In this document: positions 7,510 through 17,623 of the stretch, one piece after another
Layout: each line of letters starts with the position of its first letter
How positions within the stretch are numbered: position 1 is the first letter of the stretch
DNA from: Dyadobacter frigoris
GTDB taxonomy: Bacteria; Bacteroidota; Bacteroidia; Cytophagales; Spirosomataceae
Assembly (NCBI RefSeq): GCF_005280585.1
Contig: NZ_SZVO01000003.1
Coordinates: forward strand, 462,247 to 526,246
Reading direction: 5' to 3'
Length of the DNA: 64,000 nucleotides
The notes under the pieces: model-generated
Told to the model about the DNA's origin: nothing
Seen by the model: only the letters and a program-made list of their open reading frames with translations
Database searches by the model: none
Made by a program: the position numbers and the translations under genes

Positions 7510-10500
7510 TTATAATTCTACGTTAAGGCTGAATCCAAAATAGCGTAACAAAGGCAGCGCAGTCGATTCCAGACCAAGAGAAGAATTGTTCACGTTAAAC
7601 GAGGATGCTTCCGGTGCAAACCCTTCGGTGTGGCGTTGCAGATAAAACAAATTCCGTCCGTAAATACCAGCGCGAATTCCTTTAAAAGGCGTTTTTCTGA
7701 CAATACTTGAAGGTAGCTGATAGTTGAAAGTCATCTCACGGAACATGACGTAACTTGCGTCATTCAGCATTTCTTCCGAAACTACATTGTCTTTATCAGG
7801 CGCTACCACGTTCCAGTAATCCTGAGCGCGGACTTGTTTTGTATTTTGCTGTCCGCTGCTGGTATAAGTTCCGTCAGCCGATTTTGTAGCAACAACACCT
7901 TTGGCAACGTAAGTACCATCTCTTCCATCCAACGTCATTTTATTGGTACCGTAAATCAGTTCTTCTCTCAAACTCTGAGAATATATTTTACCGCCCTGAC
8001 TGATATCGACCAAAGCCGATAAAGCAAAACCTTTGTAACGGAAACTATTATTAAATCCGCCAATCCATTTTGGCAGCGCATTACCAATTTCATACAAAAG
8101 TTTGGCATTACTTTTCAGCGGTAAACCCGTCACCGGATCAATCAAACGATTTCCCTGATCATCTCTCAACCATTGAAAACCATTTCCGATCATCGTACCA
8201 AATGCCTTTCCGGGCTCAGCCACAACGTTAACACCGCGGTCACTTCCAAGCAAATAAGTATCAACACCTTCCGCCAGGGAAATTACTTTGTTACGGTTTC
8301 TTGAGAAGTTGAAAGTTGCATCCCAGCTAAAACCGTCATCCGTTTTAATCGGTGTTCCGTTTAAAGTTAATTCCACACCACGGTTACGGATTTGTCCTGC
8401 ATTGATACGGCGCGAAGCAAATGTGCTTGAAGGTGGCAACGGCACGTCAAGAATCTGGTTTTTGGTACTTGCATTGTAATAAGCAGCGGACAAACCCATT
8501 CTGTTTTTGAAGAAACGAGCGTCAACACCAAATTCGGTTGAAGTTGTTAATTCATTTTTCAAATTAGGATCAGGAATGATCGAAGCAAAAGATGCCAATG
8601 GTACACCTCCGTGTGCATTTTGTTCCAAAGAATAAGTACCTGTCAATTGGTATGGCGAACCTGAACTACCGGCTTGCGCCCATGAAGCTCTTACTTTTAA
8701 AAAGCTTAAAACGTCACTTTGAAGATTTAGCGCATCCGTTAATACCAAACTTCCGCTCACAGCCGGGTAAAAGAATGAATTATTGGCAGGCGATAAAGTG
8801 GACGACCAGTCATTTCTTGCTGAGAAATCAAGAAAAGCAAATTCTTTATAACCCAACTGGCCAGAACCATAAACCGAATTGATGGACGATTCCGTTAATC
8901 CGAAAATATAAGAATTGGTAAGTGTATTGTTGATCACATAAAGATTCGGCGCGACAAATTCTGTTCCGGTATTACCCGTAGTTCTGGATGAGAATTTCTG
9001 GTGATTCGCACCTAAATTCAAAGAAAACGAAAGATCTTTTGAAAGCTGCGGATTTAATGAAAGCAAAACATCGCTGTTGTTTTCACGCACGCGGGAAACT
9101 TCTTCTCTGATATCTCCATTTTTGTTCAATGACTGATAGGTTCCCTTTTCACGGTAACGAAGTCTTTCATCTGTATAGAAATCCGTACCGGTCTTCGCCG
9201 TTAATCTGATCCAGTCATTGAACTGATAACTCAAACGGATCAAACCAAGAATACGCTGGCGGTCATCTGAATTTCTGGTATGATTTACCGTCCAGTAAGG
9301 ATTTGCCGTCGAAGAATTCGTAGCATACGTCTTTTCCATACCCACAACAGGCGTGCCTCCGTAGCCAAGCTGGCGGCTCACATCCTGTGCCGTCCATGAA
9401 GAATTGGAAAGAATATCCATTGGAATACTACGAGGCTGACTGATAAACAGATAAGCCGGATTGTCGCTTGCATCCGAAACGGTCGGACGGTTTACACCTT
9501 TCTGGTCAATGTAATTAACCTTCACATCCATTTCCAGTTTTGACGTCAGTTTAGCCGTTGTCCGAAGGTTGAAATTATTCCGTTTTAATGTATTTCCTGG
9601 TGTGTAACCATCAATATTGGTATTTCCATAAGACAAACGATAGCTGATATTATCATTTCCGCCTTCCAGGCTCAGGTTGTTCACAACTTGTCTTTCCTGT
9701 TTGAAAAACTTTTGAAAAGTATTTGGCTGAGGTGTAAAATTCAGAACATTTCCCCACTGGTCTTCATACTGCTGACCTTCCATTTTTGCGCCCCAGCTTG
9801 CTCTTGTAAAACGGTCGCGACCACCGCTGGCTTTCGGCATTCCTGCAATGCCAGCCGCTTGCGCCGCTGCCCAGGTATATATTTTATCGTCCGTACCTCT
9901 GAAATTTGTAAAATTTCCATCATAACCCTGGCCATAAACATTTTGCAGATCAGGTAAAACCAACGCATCACCTAATGAATAATCGATACCATATTTAATA
10001 CCAATTCCTTTACGGGATTTCCCTGATTTAGTCGTGATCAAAACAACGCCATTACTTCCACGCTGTCCGTAAAGCGCCGCTGCATTTGGCCCTTTCAACA
10101 CCGACATACTTTCAACATCTTCCGGATTTATGTTTGAAATACCATCACCATAGTCAATTCCACCAGCACTTCCGGGCGAGCTGGGATTGCTGTTATCCAT
10201 CGGAATCCCATCGATTACATACAATGGCTGGCTATTGCCGACCAAGGAATTGGAACCACGGATCACAACACGGGAAGAACCACCTGCACCATTAGCCGAT
10301 CGTGTAACCTGTACACCCGCCATTTTCCCGGCCAGAGAATTCGCTAAATTTGCTTCTTTGGCCGTTGAAAGCATCTCACCGCCAATTTCCTGAACCGAAT
10401 ATCCCAATGCTCTTTTATCTCTTTTTATACCAAGCGCGGTAACCACAACTTCCGAAAGATTCTGTGTATCTTCCAGTAATGTCACTTTGATCTCGGACTG

Positions 10501-11172
10501 CGCACCTGCAATGATTTCCTTTCGCACGTAACCGACAAAAGAAAAAACCAGTGTGGAATTTGCATCGTCAACCGCTATTTCATATTTCCCGTTAACATCC
10601 GTTGCGGTTCCGCGTGTTGTTCCTTTTACCAAAACACTCACGCCAATTAATGCCTCACCCTTTGCATCTATCACACTCCCTTTGATTACACTTTCAGCAA
10701 TCGAAGTTCTGCTATTGACTTTTGGATCATCAATCACAACCCGATTGAAAGAACCTTCTTTTGCATAGAGTTCACTGGTTTTCAGATCAGAAACAATGCC
10801 AGAAGTTTCCTTCGCCTTTTTACTTTTCGATGCAAGCAAAACATAGGTACCAGCCTTCACTTTTTTGTATTTCAAACCGGTTGTTTGTAACAACAGATCC
10901 AGATTTTGTTCCAGACTTGCACCCGGTTTTATGGTATTGGACGGTACGCTTAGTTCTGTTAACAGTCTTTCCTCAAATAAAATATCGACGGCATAAACAT
11001 CTTTCAGTTTAAGCAAAGCATCCCGCAATTTCATCGACTGTGCAGGTTTTGTTTCCTGCTGTTTTTGATTTTGGGGAGAATATGCAAATAATTGGGCAAA
11101 GGCAAACGTGGGAGAAATACTCACCATAACATAAAGGAACAGCGTCCTTGCCGACGGTAGTTTTAGATTCAT
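7510..11172 (-). CDS. SusC/RagA TonB-linked outer-membrane transporter with N-terminal STN signalling domain
   Basis: A 1220-residue receptor. A signal peptide ends near AFAQ (residue 27). An STN domain (about 45-115, KLRDALLKLKDVYAVDILFE) follows, then a carboxypeptidase-regulatory-like fold (about 165-250), a plug with QPLYVIDGIPMDNSNP, and a C-terminal 22-strand barrel ending in YFGFSLNVEL. STN domains contact FecR-type anti-sigma factors, so ligand binding can switch on the neighbouring sigma factor. The FecR gene lies 24 bases upstream and SusD 66 bases downstream. Substrate unknown; no glycosidase or sulfatase adjoins. Confidence 0.95.
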   Translation of the reverse strand: MNLKLPSARTLFLYVMVSISPTFAFAQLFAYSPQNQKQQETKPAQSMKLRDALLKLKDVYAVDILFEERLLTELSVPSNTIKPGASLEQNLDLLLQTTGLKYKKVKAGTYVLLASKSKKAKETSGIVSDLKTSELYAKEGSFNRVVIDDPKVNSRTSIAESVIKGSVIDAKGEALIGVSVLVKGTTRGTATDVNGKYEIAVDDANSTLVFSFVGYVRKEIIAGAQSEIKVTLLEDTQNLSEVVVTALGIKRDKRALGYSVQEIGGEMLSTAKEANLANSLAGKMAGVQVTRSANGAGGSSRVVIRGSNSLVGNSQPLYVIDGIPMDNSNPSSPGSAGGIDYGDGISNINPEDVESMSVLKGPNAAALYGQRGSNGVVLITTKSGKSRKGIGIKYGIDYSLGDALVLPDLQNVYGQGYDGNFTNFRGTDDKIYTWAAAQAAGIAGMPKASGGRDRFTRASWGAKMEGQQYEDQWGNVLNFTPQPNTFQKFFKQERQVVNNLSLEGGNDNISYRLSYGNTNIDGYTPGNTLKRNNFNLRTTAKLTSKLEMDVKVNYIDQKGVNRPTVSDASDNPAYLFISQPRSIPMDILSNSSWTAQDVSRQLGYGGTPVVGMEKTYATNSSTANPYWTVNHTRNSDDRQRILGLIRLSYQFNDWIRLTAKTGTDFYTDERLRYREKGTYQSLNKNGDIREEVSRVRENNSDVLLSLNPQLSKDLSFSLNLGANHQKFSSRTTGNTGTEFVAPNLYVINNTLTNSYIFGLTESSINSVYGSGQLGYKEFAFLDFSARNDWSSTLSPANNSFFYPAVSGSLVLTDALNLQSDVLSFLKVRASWAQAGSSGSPYQLTGTYSLEQNAHGGVPLASFASIIPDPNLKNELTTSTEFGVDARFFKNRMGLSAAYYNASTKNQILDVPLPPSSTFASRRINAGQIRNRGVELTLNGTPIKTDDGFSWDATFNFSRNRNKVISLAEGVDTYLLGSDRGVNVVAEPGKAFGTMIGNGFQWLRDDQGNRLIDPVTGLPLKSNAKLLYEIGNALPKWIGGFNNSFRYKGFALSALVDISQGGKIYSQSLREELIYGTNKMTLDGRDGTYVAKGVVATKSADGTYTSSGQQNTKQVRAQDYWNVVAPDKDNVVSEEMLNDASYVMFREMTFNYQLPSSIVRKTPFKGIRAGIYGRNLFYLQRHTEGFAPEASSFNVNNSSLGLESTALPLLRYFGFSLNVEL

Positions 11173-11196
11173 CGTAAAGAAATTGGGTTATTACAG

Positions 11197-12216
11197 TTAA
11201 AAAAGATCAACTGGTTTAGGGTTAAAATAAACTTTGTTTTCGCGGTGGGATATATCAATGTCCAGCATTTCTGAAAGTACATCCAAAATTTCATCAACAT
11301 TCTCAGCTTTAAATGATCCTGTAAGTTCTCTTTCAGCCGTTTGTTTATCTTTTATCTCTACGTCAACACCGTAGATTTCATTCAGTTTTGTGGCTACTTC
11401 GCCAAGTTTTGTATGGTCAAAAACCATTCTGTGTTCCTTCCAGACGGATTGAAGTTCCACTTCGGTTTTTGTCAGTTTTTCAAGTTCCATTTTACCATTT
11501 TGATAAATCGTAACCTGATCTCCCGGTTTCATTGTCAATGGTTTACTTTCCTGAGCAGACGAAAGCTGGACCTTTCCTTTATTCAAAACAACCCTCGTTC
11601 CTTTTTTTCTGGTATAAACAACAAACTCAGTTCCTAAAACCAGAATTTCGCTATCATCCGTCGTGTGCACTATAAATTGCTTGTTATCAACAGTATGTGT
11701 TACGTTGAACTCCGCCTCTCCATCCAAAAAAACTTCTCTGCTCGCATTCACAAAATCAAACCTTGGCACTTTTAAGGACGAGTTTGCATTCAAAGTTACC
11801 CGGCTGCTATCGTTTAAAATTATCGCTTTTAATTCTCCATTAGCCGTTTTATAATTTTCAAAAAGGATTAAATCTTTTGAAAATATTCCTGTCCCAAGTG
11901 CAACAACAGCCGCTGCGGCCCACTTCCAAACATTCAGGTTCAGGTTTTTTTTCTTTGTTTTTATATCAGAAAGATAAAATTCAGTATCGTTCTCTTCAAT
12001 GTCCGTATCCACTATACGTTGTGAGAATTTTTCAAAGGCGATTTCATTGTCCGGTAAAAACTGGGGACGATTTATTTCCCATTCTTCAAGATATTCAAAA
12101 TACAATTCAAGGCTTTCAGGACCGCTTAACCATTCTTCAATAAGTTTTTTCTGCAAAGCCGTAGCGTTTCCAGCGAAATAAGTAAAAAGTATATCTTTTG
12201 GCAATTCGGATTTCAT
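11197..12216 (-). CDS. FecR family anti-sigma factor
   Basis: A 339-residue inner-membrane protein. The cytosolic N-terminal part (about 1-90, IEEWLSGPESLELYFEYLEE) should hold the sigma factor. One membrane helix WKWAAAAVVALGTGIF lies at about 97-112. The periplasmic FecR domain (about 130-235) includes LNANSSLKVPRF and GEAEFNVTH. The C-terminal DUF4974 domain (ELTGSFKAENVDEILDVLSE) probably meets the STN domain of the SusC. It lies between the sigma gene (93 bases upstream) and susC (24 bases downstream). Confidence 0.95.
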   Translation of the reverse strand: MKSELPKDILFTYFAGNATALQKKLIEEWLSGPESLELYFEYLEEWEINRPQFLPDNEIAFEKFSQRIVDTDIEENDTEFYLSDIKTKKKNLNLNVWKWAAAAVVALGTGIFSKDLILFENYKTANGELKAIILNDSSRVTLNANSSLKVPRFDFVNASREVFLDGEAEFNVTHTVDNKQFIVHTTDDSEILVLGTEFVVYTRKKGTRVVLNKGKVQLSSAQESKPLTMKPGDQVTIYQNGKMELEKLTKTEVELQSVWKEHRMVFDHTKLGEVATKLNEIYGVDVEIKDKQTAERELTGSFKAENVDEILDVLSEMLDIDISHRENKVYFNPKPVDLF

Positions 12217-12309
12217 GTTGATGTAAAACGCTGTTAGTATAATGATGACCAGTTTTTTTACTCTCCCCCTAGCTCAAACTTTTATTATTTTAAATGAGCG
12301 GAAGTTCTT

Positions 12310-12948
12310 TTACCAATTCGGCAAAAAAGCAGATAATATAAACAACCAGTAATTTTGTAATGCTTTTCTTAAAGTGACTAATGCTTTGCTGATATGCGCC
12401 TCAACTGCCTTCCCGGAGACATTCAGTTTTTCAGCAATTTCCTTATAACTCTTTCCCTCAAAACGGCTCATCAAAAAGACTTTCTGGCATTGCGGCGGTA
12501 GCAGATTTATTGTTTTTTCAATGTGTAAATAGAGCTCATCAAACTCCATAACTCCGTCTGGTTCCAGCGTGGAGGAAGCTTTGTCGTTTTCTTCCAGTTC
12601 TTCCGACCTTTCTTTATCAAATTCCCACTTTATATAAGTCAGGCTTTTGTTCCGGACTGAGGTAAAAAGATAAGCTCGAAAAGAAGTGGTGATTTGTTCG
12701 TGTAATTTCTTTTTCCAAAAAGTATAAAAAACTTCCGCAACCAGATCTTCTGCAACTTCCCGGTTATAAACAAACCTCACCGCATGGCTGCAAAGCGGAC
12801 TATAATATTGCCGGAAAAGCAATTCATATCCTTTTACAGAATCCTGTTCAAAAGCTTTACGAATAAAAAATTCTTTATCTGTCTGAATCGAATTTGATAT
12901 ATCCGAATTTATTTCGTCAGGAATAAGTCTTATTTCCTGACTAGCCAT
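12310..12948 (-). CDS. ECF RNA polymerase sigma factor (FecI/RpoE-like)
   Basis: A 212-residue sigma-70 factor. Region 2 (about residues 37-105) has GYELLFRQYYSPLCSHAVRF and EVAEDLVAEVFYTFW. Region 4 (about 150-200) has LLPPQCQKVFLMSRFEGKSY and then KEIAEKLNVSGKAVEAHISK, a helix-turn-helix for -35 recognition. It heads the cell-surface signalling cascade with the adjacent FecR and STN-SusC. I choose the ATG at 12948; a GTG at 12990 would add 14 residues. It probably activates the fecR-susC-susD genes and perhaps itself. Confidence 0.92.
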   Translation of the reverse strand: MASQEIRLIPDEINSDISNSIQTDKEFFIRKAFEQDSVKGYELLFRQYYSPLCSHAVRFVYNREVAEDLVAEVFYTFWKKKLHEQITTSFRAYLFTSVRNKSLTYIKWEFDKERSEELEENDKASSTLEPDGVMEFDELYLHIEKTINLLPPQCQKVFLMSRFEGKSYKEIAEKLNVSGKAVEAHISKALVTLRKALQNYWLFILSAFLPNW

Positions 12949-13411
12949 TTCATCCGCCTCCAAAGAATTATTAAGCAACAATTTCCTCACATCGCAAAAC
13001 TTTTAATACCCTTTATATAATTAAGACAAAATATTAAGAAACAACCCTACCTCATACCGGAATAATTTATCATTTATTTTCTAACAAGAATATTCAGGAT
13101 ATTATTCCATTTTATTAAAAATGGCCAAAACCATTTCATTACATCAATTACTGATTTCATCGTCGAATTTTTACCATTCAAACTTTTTTTCTTTCATCAT
13201 GCAACATTCTTGCTTCACTTTGTATCTATCAAGAGAAAGCCGGATACTTGGTTTCCGTTCATCCAACAAAATAACCTTTTATGTAATCTAAGGTTCTATG
13301 CTATACCAAGTACTTATCTTTGCAATGTACCCGATATTCAAGAATACCTGAGTTAATACAATTCTGAATATTTGAAAAATATCGGGCCCATAATATAACT
13401 ATCTATTAGCC
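12949..13411. other. Divergent intergenic region, AT-rich
   Basis: About 460 bases between the leftward sigma gene and the rightward barrel protein gene. I see no gene or RNA structure. A promoter-like element near 13315 faces the rightward gene. No clear TAnnTTTG element faces the sigma gene, which would fit control by a non-housekeeping sigma factor or simply a weak promoter. Confidence 0.5.
13315..13322 (+). promoter_or_regulatory. Putative Bacteroidota -7 element (TATCTTTG) for the barrel protein gene
   Basis: TATCTTTG matches the TAnnTTTG consensus of the Bacteroidota primary sigma factor, 90 bases before the ATG at 13412. A matching -33 TTG at the usual distance is not convincing. Confidence 0.35.
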
Positions 13412-15853
13412 ATGAAATTCTTTATTAATCTGACAGTAGCACTGCTGCTTAGCGGTAGCTTTGTGCTTGCTCAAACCACATTGACAAAAGGAAAAGTGTC
13501 CGGGGCAATTCTGGATGAGAAATCCCAGCCTTTTCCTTTTGTCAATGTTTTGCTTTTAAAAGCGAAAGACTCGACCTTATCAAAAGGACTTGCAGCTGAC
13601 GAAAACGGAAAGTTTCTTTTCGATCAGGTCGATACCGGCGAATACATGGCGATGGTGTCCATGGTTGGTTATCAAAAAGCTTACAGCAAAAATTTTTCGG
13701 TAAAAGAAAATGCTGTAAACCTTCCCTCTTTTACACTACAACCGGAATCACAATCATTGAATGAAGTGACCGTTGTGGCAAAAAAACCCTTTATAGAGCA
13801 GCAAATCGACCGTACGGTAATCAATGTTGAGAACAGCATCGTTTCTGCGGGAGCTACTGCACTGGAAGTTTTGGAACGTTCACCAGGCATAACTGTCGAT
13901 CAGCAAAACGATAAGCTGCAACTTCGCGGAAAAGATGGTGTCATTGTGCAAATCGATGGCAAACAGACTTACCTGAGTCAGGCTGAGCTTGTAAATCTTT
14001 TAAGAAATACGCCAAGTGATAATATTGAGAAAATTGAGCTAATCACCAATCCATCAGCCAAATACGATGCGGCAGGAAACTCGGGAATTATCAATATCAA
14101 GTTTAAGAAAAATAAAAATTTCGGAACCAATGGTAACTTTTCAGTTGGTGGCGGTATTGCTACACCGGGTTACGGACGCGGAAATGGTTCGCTGGCATTA
14201 AATAACAGAAAAGGGAAAGTTAGCCTTTTTGGAACCGGAAGTGCTTTTCAAGGTGAAGGTTTCAATAACCAAACCATATACCGCGCTATTCCATACGAAG
14301 GTAAAACGACGACTTTTAACATGGTTTCAAAAAGTGACTGGAAATCGCAAAACTATAACTACCGTGTTGGAATGGATTATTTCGCTACGGATAAAACAAC
14401 GATTGGTGTTCTTTTCTCCGGTTTTTACAATGCCTGGAAAAACCCGATCAGAGCGACAAATGCAGAGATATTGAATGATGATCTGAGCCTTCAGCAAACC
14501 TATCACACGGACATGAAAGCGAACAATCACATGAATAATATCAGCGCGAATGTTAACCTGAAACATCAATTTAACGACAAAGGCAAAGAATTGACGTTTG
14601 ATGCAGATTACGTTCAATATGATAGCAAAGGATACAACTTTCTGGACACAAGATATTTTAAACCGGACGGATCTTCAAACGGAAATCCTGACATAGTAAG
14701 AAATAATATGCCGGCATTGATCAATATAGGTGTAGCGAAACTGGATTATACGCAACCAATCGGGAAAGGAAAATTCGAAGCCGGATTGAAGTCGAGTTAT
14801 GTACGATCAAACAATAACATGATTTTCGAAACAAAAACTGATGACTGGGCTCTTGATCCATCGCGTACAAATCAATTCAAATACACTGAAAATATAAATG
14901 CAGGTTACGCCAATTACAATGGCCAGTTTAATGCAAAAACTAAATATCAACTTGGCTTGCGTGCTGAATACACCCATGCTGTTGGCAATTCGATAACGCT
15001 GAACAGTATCAGAAACCGTAAATATCTGAATGTGTTCCCAAGTGTTTTCTTATCGAGAAATCTTGACAGCAGTAACGTTTTAAATCTGTCATATAGCTAC
15101 CGGATCGATCGTCCTAATTACCAGTCATTGAATCCATTTGAATATTATCTGGATCCGTATACTTTCCAAAAAGGTAATCCAAACCTTCGTCCGCAGTATA
15201 CGCATTCGTTTCAGTTGGTGCACGTTTATAAAAGCTTCCTGAACACAACACTGGCTTACAGCCGCGTGAAAGATATGATTGCTGATGAAGTACCCATGTT
15301 GGTTCCTGAGAAAAACCAAACCTATGTAACATCAGAAAACCTTGACAATCAGAACTATATAAGTTTAACAATTTCAGCGCCTATTCCAATTACGAAATGG
15401 TGGAATGCGCAAACCAACTTATCAGGCGCTTATAATCACTATAAGACCTTTTACCGGAACGCACCGTTTGATATGAAAATTTTCACTTATAACGCTTTTG
15501 TCAACAACACTTTTACGCTTTCCAAAACGTGGACAGCAGAACTTTCAGGATGGTTTAATAGTCCGGCGATATACGGTTTGCTATCAGCGAAATCACAAGG
15601 CGCTATCAATCTTGGTTTACAAAAATCATTGATGGATAAAAAAGCAACGATCCGTTTTAGCGTTCAGGATCCTTTCTGGACAAACAAATTCAGAGGTACA
15701 ACGAAGTTTGAAGATATTGATTTAAGAGTAAAAAGCACATGGCCAAGCCGCCAGTTCAGACTTGTTTTCACCTACCGTTTCGGTAATCAAAACGTAAAAA
15801 CAAGACAACGTAACACAGGTTCTGACGATATTCAGTCACGTGTAAAAAGTTAA
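13412..15853 (+). CDS. Outer-membrane beta-barrel protein, TonB-dependent-receptor-like (carboxypeptidase-regulatory plus plug plus barrel)
   Basis: An 813-residue protein with a signal peptide (cleavage near VLAQ, residue 20). A carboxypeptidase-regulatory-like fold (about 25-110, VSGAILDEKSQPFPFVNVLL) follows, then a plug-like part (about 125-225, RSPGITVDQQND and KIELITNPSAKYDAAGNSG), and a C-terminal barrel of the outer-membrane barrel family 3 type ending FRLVFTYRFGNQNVK. The NPSAKYDAAGNSGIINIK motif is diagnostic. Such proteins are TonB-receptor relatives without a SusD partner; the ligand is unknown. It is monocistronic with a terminator after it. Confidence 0.9.
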   Translation: MKFFINLTVALLLSGSFVLAQTTLTKGKVSGAILDEKSQPFPFVNVLLLKAKDSTLSKGLAADENGKFLFDQVDTGEYMAMVSMVGYQKAYSKNFSVKENAVNLPSFTLQPESQSLNEVTVVAKKPFIEQQIDRTVINVENSIVSAGATALEVLERSPGITVDQQNDKLQLRGKDGVIVQIDGKQTYLSQAELVNLLRNTPSDNIEKIELITNPSAKYDAAGNSGIINIKFKKNKNFGTNGNFSVGGGIATPGYGRGNGSLALNNRKGKVSLFGTGSAFQGEGFNNQTIYRAIPYEGKTTTFNMVSKSDWKSQNYNYRVGMDYFATDKTTIGVLFSGFYNAWKNPIRATNAEILNDDLSLQQTYHTDMKANNHMNNISANVNLKHQFNDKGKELTFDADYVQYDSKGYNFLDTRYFKPDGSSNGNPDIVRNNMPALINIGVAKLDYTQPIGKGKFEAGLKSSYVRSNNNMIFETKTDDWALDPSRTNQFKYTENINAGYANYNGQFNAKTKYQLGLRAEYTHAVGNSITLNSIRNRKYLNVFPSVFLSRNLDSSNVLNLSYSYRIDRPNYQSLNPFEYYLDPYTFQKGNPNLRPQYTHSFQLVHVYKSFLNTTLAYSRVKDMIADEVPMLVPEKNQTYVTSENLDNQNYISLTISAPIPITKWWNAQTNLSGAYNHYKTFYRNAPFDMKIFTYNAFVNNTFTLSKTWTAELSGWFNSPAIYGLLSAKSQGAINLGLQKSLMDKKATIRFSVQDPFWTNKFRGTTKFEDIDLRVKSTWPSRQFRLVFTYRFGNQNVKTRQRNTGSDDIQSRVKS

Positions 15854-15918
15854 TCAAAAGAGATAATGACGGTCAGGTTGTGACTTTATTTATAATTAGT
15901 TAGGTTAATAATACGGAC

Positions 15919-15954
15919 AATCCATTCTTCATTTGAGGAATGGATTTCTTTTTA
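15919..15954 (+). terminator. Intrinsic terminator after the barrel protein gene
   Basis: AATCCATTC (15919-15927) pairs with GAATGGATT (15938-15946) and is followed by TCTTTTTAT, about 65 bases after the stop. Confidence 0.8.
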
Positions 15955-15998
15955 TAGGCAGCCGGCGATCGGCTGTCAGATTCTAGCTCATTTGGAAC

Positions 15999-16039
15999 AA
16001 AAAATTGAGAACCAAACGACAAGCGTCCAATTCTCAATT
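15999..16039 (-). terminator. Putative terminator after pgk
   Basis: On the minus strand GAATTGAGAA and TTCTCAATT (16031-16039 with 16003-16011) form a 9-bp stem with a 19-base loop, followed by a run of T. It lies about 100 bases past the pgk stop, beyond a short tandem repeat. Confidence 0.55.
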
Positions 16040-16053
16040 CTTCATCATTAACA

Positions 16054-16135
16054 ATTAACCATTAACAACTAATTTCCATCATTAACCATTAACAACTAAT
16101 TTCCATCATTAACCATTAACAACTAACCATTAATA
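16054..16135. repeat. 27-bp tandem repeat, about 2.7 copies
   Basis: The unit ATTAACCATTAACAACTAAT plus TTCCATC is repeated at 16054 and 16081 exactly, with a partial third copy from 16108 ending next to the pgk stop codon. Related TTAACCATTAA sequence occurs at 53463-53655. Confidence 0.85.
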
Positions 16136-16136
16136 C

Positions 16137-17324
16137 TTAATCCAAGGCTGCAACGCCAGGAAGCACTTTACCTTCCATGTATTCAAGCAATGCACCACCG
16201 CCTGTTGAAACGTAGCTTACGCGATCTCCATAACCTGCATTGTTCACAGCAGAAGCCGAATCTCCACCACCAATCAGTGAGAAAGCATCGTTTTCTTCTG
16301 TCGCAGCTACTACTGATTCAGCAATGGCATTTGTTCCTGTTGCGAAATTCGGAAATTCGAAAACGCCCATAGGGCCATTCCAAAGAACTGTCTTCGAAGC
16401 GGCAATAATGCTTTTAAACAATTCAATTGATTTAGGACCAATATCCAAACCTTCCCAATCATCAGGAATTTCCGCAGTTGGTACAGTCTGGCGATTTGCA
16501 TCGTTACTGAATTTATCAGCAATAACCGTATCAATCGGCAAAACAAGATTTACACCTTTTTGTTTTGCTTTTTCAAGCAATTCAAGTGTCAAATCCATTT
16601 TATCTGCTTCAAGTAAAGATTTCCCGATATTTCCGCCAAGTGCTTTTGTAAAAGTATATGACATTCCGCCTCCGATGATCAGGTTATCAACCTTGTCAAG
16701 CAAACGTTCAATAATCAAAATCTTATCAGAAATTTTAGCACCACCCATAATCGCAGTGAAAGGACGCTCTGAATGTTCCAGAAGTCTTTCTGCATTATCA
16801 AGCTCAGCCTGCATTACATAACCACAAACTTTGTCTTTGAAAAACTTACCGATAACGGCTGTGGAAGCATGAGCACGGTGAGCCGTTCCGAATGCATCCA
16901 TAACCCAGACATCTCCAAGTTTTGACAATTTTTCGGCGAAAGCTTCATCCCCTTTTTCTTCTTCTTTGTAAAAACGAAGATTTTCCAACAACAATACTTC
17001 ACCAGGTTGCAAAGCAGCCGCCATTTCCGTAGCACTTGCTCCGATACAATCGTCAGCAAACTTTACTGTTTTACCTAAAATTAAAGAAAGAGGGTTAACC
17101 AGGTGTTTTAGAGAATATTTTTCAGTGGGTCCATCTTTCGGACGTCCAAGATGGGACATCAAAATCACAGATCCTCCTTCACTAAGAATCTTGTTGATGG
17201 TGGGTATAGTGGCACGGATCCGGGTATCATCCGTAATCTCAAACTTGTCATTAAGCGGTACGTTAAAATCAACGCGCACCAAGGCCTTTTTGCCGGAAAA
17301 ATTGTAAGAATCTAATGTTGTCAT
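16137..17324 (-). CDS. pgk: Phosphoglycerate kinase
   Basis: A 395-residue glycolytic enzyme transferring phosphate from 1,3-bisphosphoglycerate to ADP. N-terminal [13 protein letters not shown] (about 14-26) and [12 protein letters not shown] (about 56-67) are the substrate-binding loops. [18 protein letters not shown], written here as [18 protein letters not shown] (about 314-331), and the C-terminal [11 protein letters not shown] and [14 protein letters not shown] are nucleotide-binding motifs. Full length. It stands alone, so it is not in a gap-pgk operon here. Confidence 0.98.
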   Translation of the reverse strand: MTTLDSYNFSGKKALVRVDFNVPLNDKFEITDDTRIRATIPTINKILSEGGSVILMSHLGRPKDGPTEKYSLKHLVNPLSLILGKTVKFADDCIGASATEMAAALQPGEVLLLENLRFYKEEEKGDEAFAEKLSKLGDVWVMDAFGTAHRAHASTAVIGKFFKDKVCGYVMQAELDNAERLLEHSERPFTAIMGGAKISDKILIIERLLDKVDNLIIGGGMSYTFTKALGGNIGKSLLEADKMDLTLELLEKAKQKGVNLVLPIDTVIADKFSNDANRQTVPTAEIPDDWEGLDIGPKSIELFKSIIAASKTVLWNGPMGVFEFPNFATGTNAIAESVVAATEENDAFSLIGGGDSASAVNNAGYGDRVSYVSTGGGALLEYMEGKVLPGVAALD

Positions 17325-17353
17325 GGGCTCTAAAAGTTGTTTTCCATAGGAAA

Positions 17354-17361
17354 CAAATGTA
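17354..17361 (-). promoter_or_regulatory. Putative -7 element for pgk
   Basis: On the minus strand TACATTTG matches TAnnTTTG, about 30 bases before the pgk ATG. I see no clear -33 partner. Confidence 0.35.
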
Positions 17362-17623
17362 AGTCAATTCTTTATAAAATACTACGTTAATGAAAAATGG
17401 GAATAATTTGAATTGGTATAGTACAATTTTTACTAATTATTTTTCCAATTAATTTAATTTTAATGCTCAATTTCCATCTTTTTCATAAAAGGTAAAGCAA
17501 TTGAAGTTCTTACTATAAAACCTGCCGACTAAATATCCCGGTTGTTGAATAATTCTTCTTTTGTCTCGTTATATTTGAATAAAGTTTAGTGGCAAACTGA
17601 CTGTAACATCTACAATATTCACT

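Noticed and set aside
8592..8882. Plus-strand open frame opposite the locus-1 susC gene
   Set aside because: It lies fully inside a well-supported SusC gene on the other strand, has no domain and has no plausible start context.
16240..16821. 193-codon plus-strand frame opposite pgk
   Set aside because: Antisense to a conserved gene with every pgk motif; its sequence is Ser/Pro-rich shadow text without a recognisable domain.
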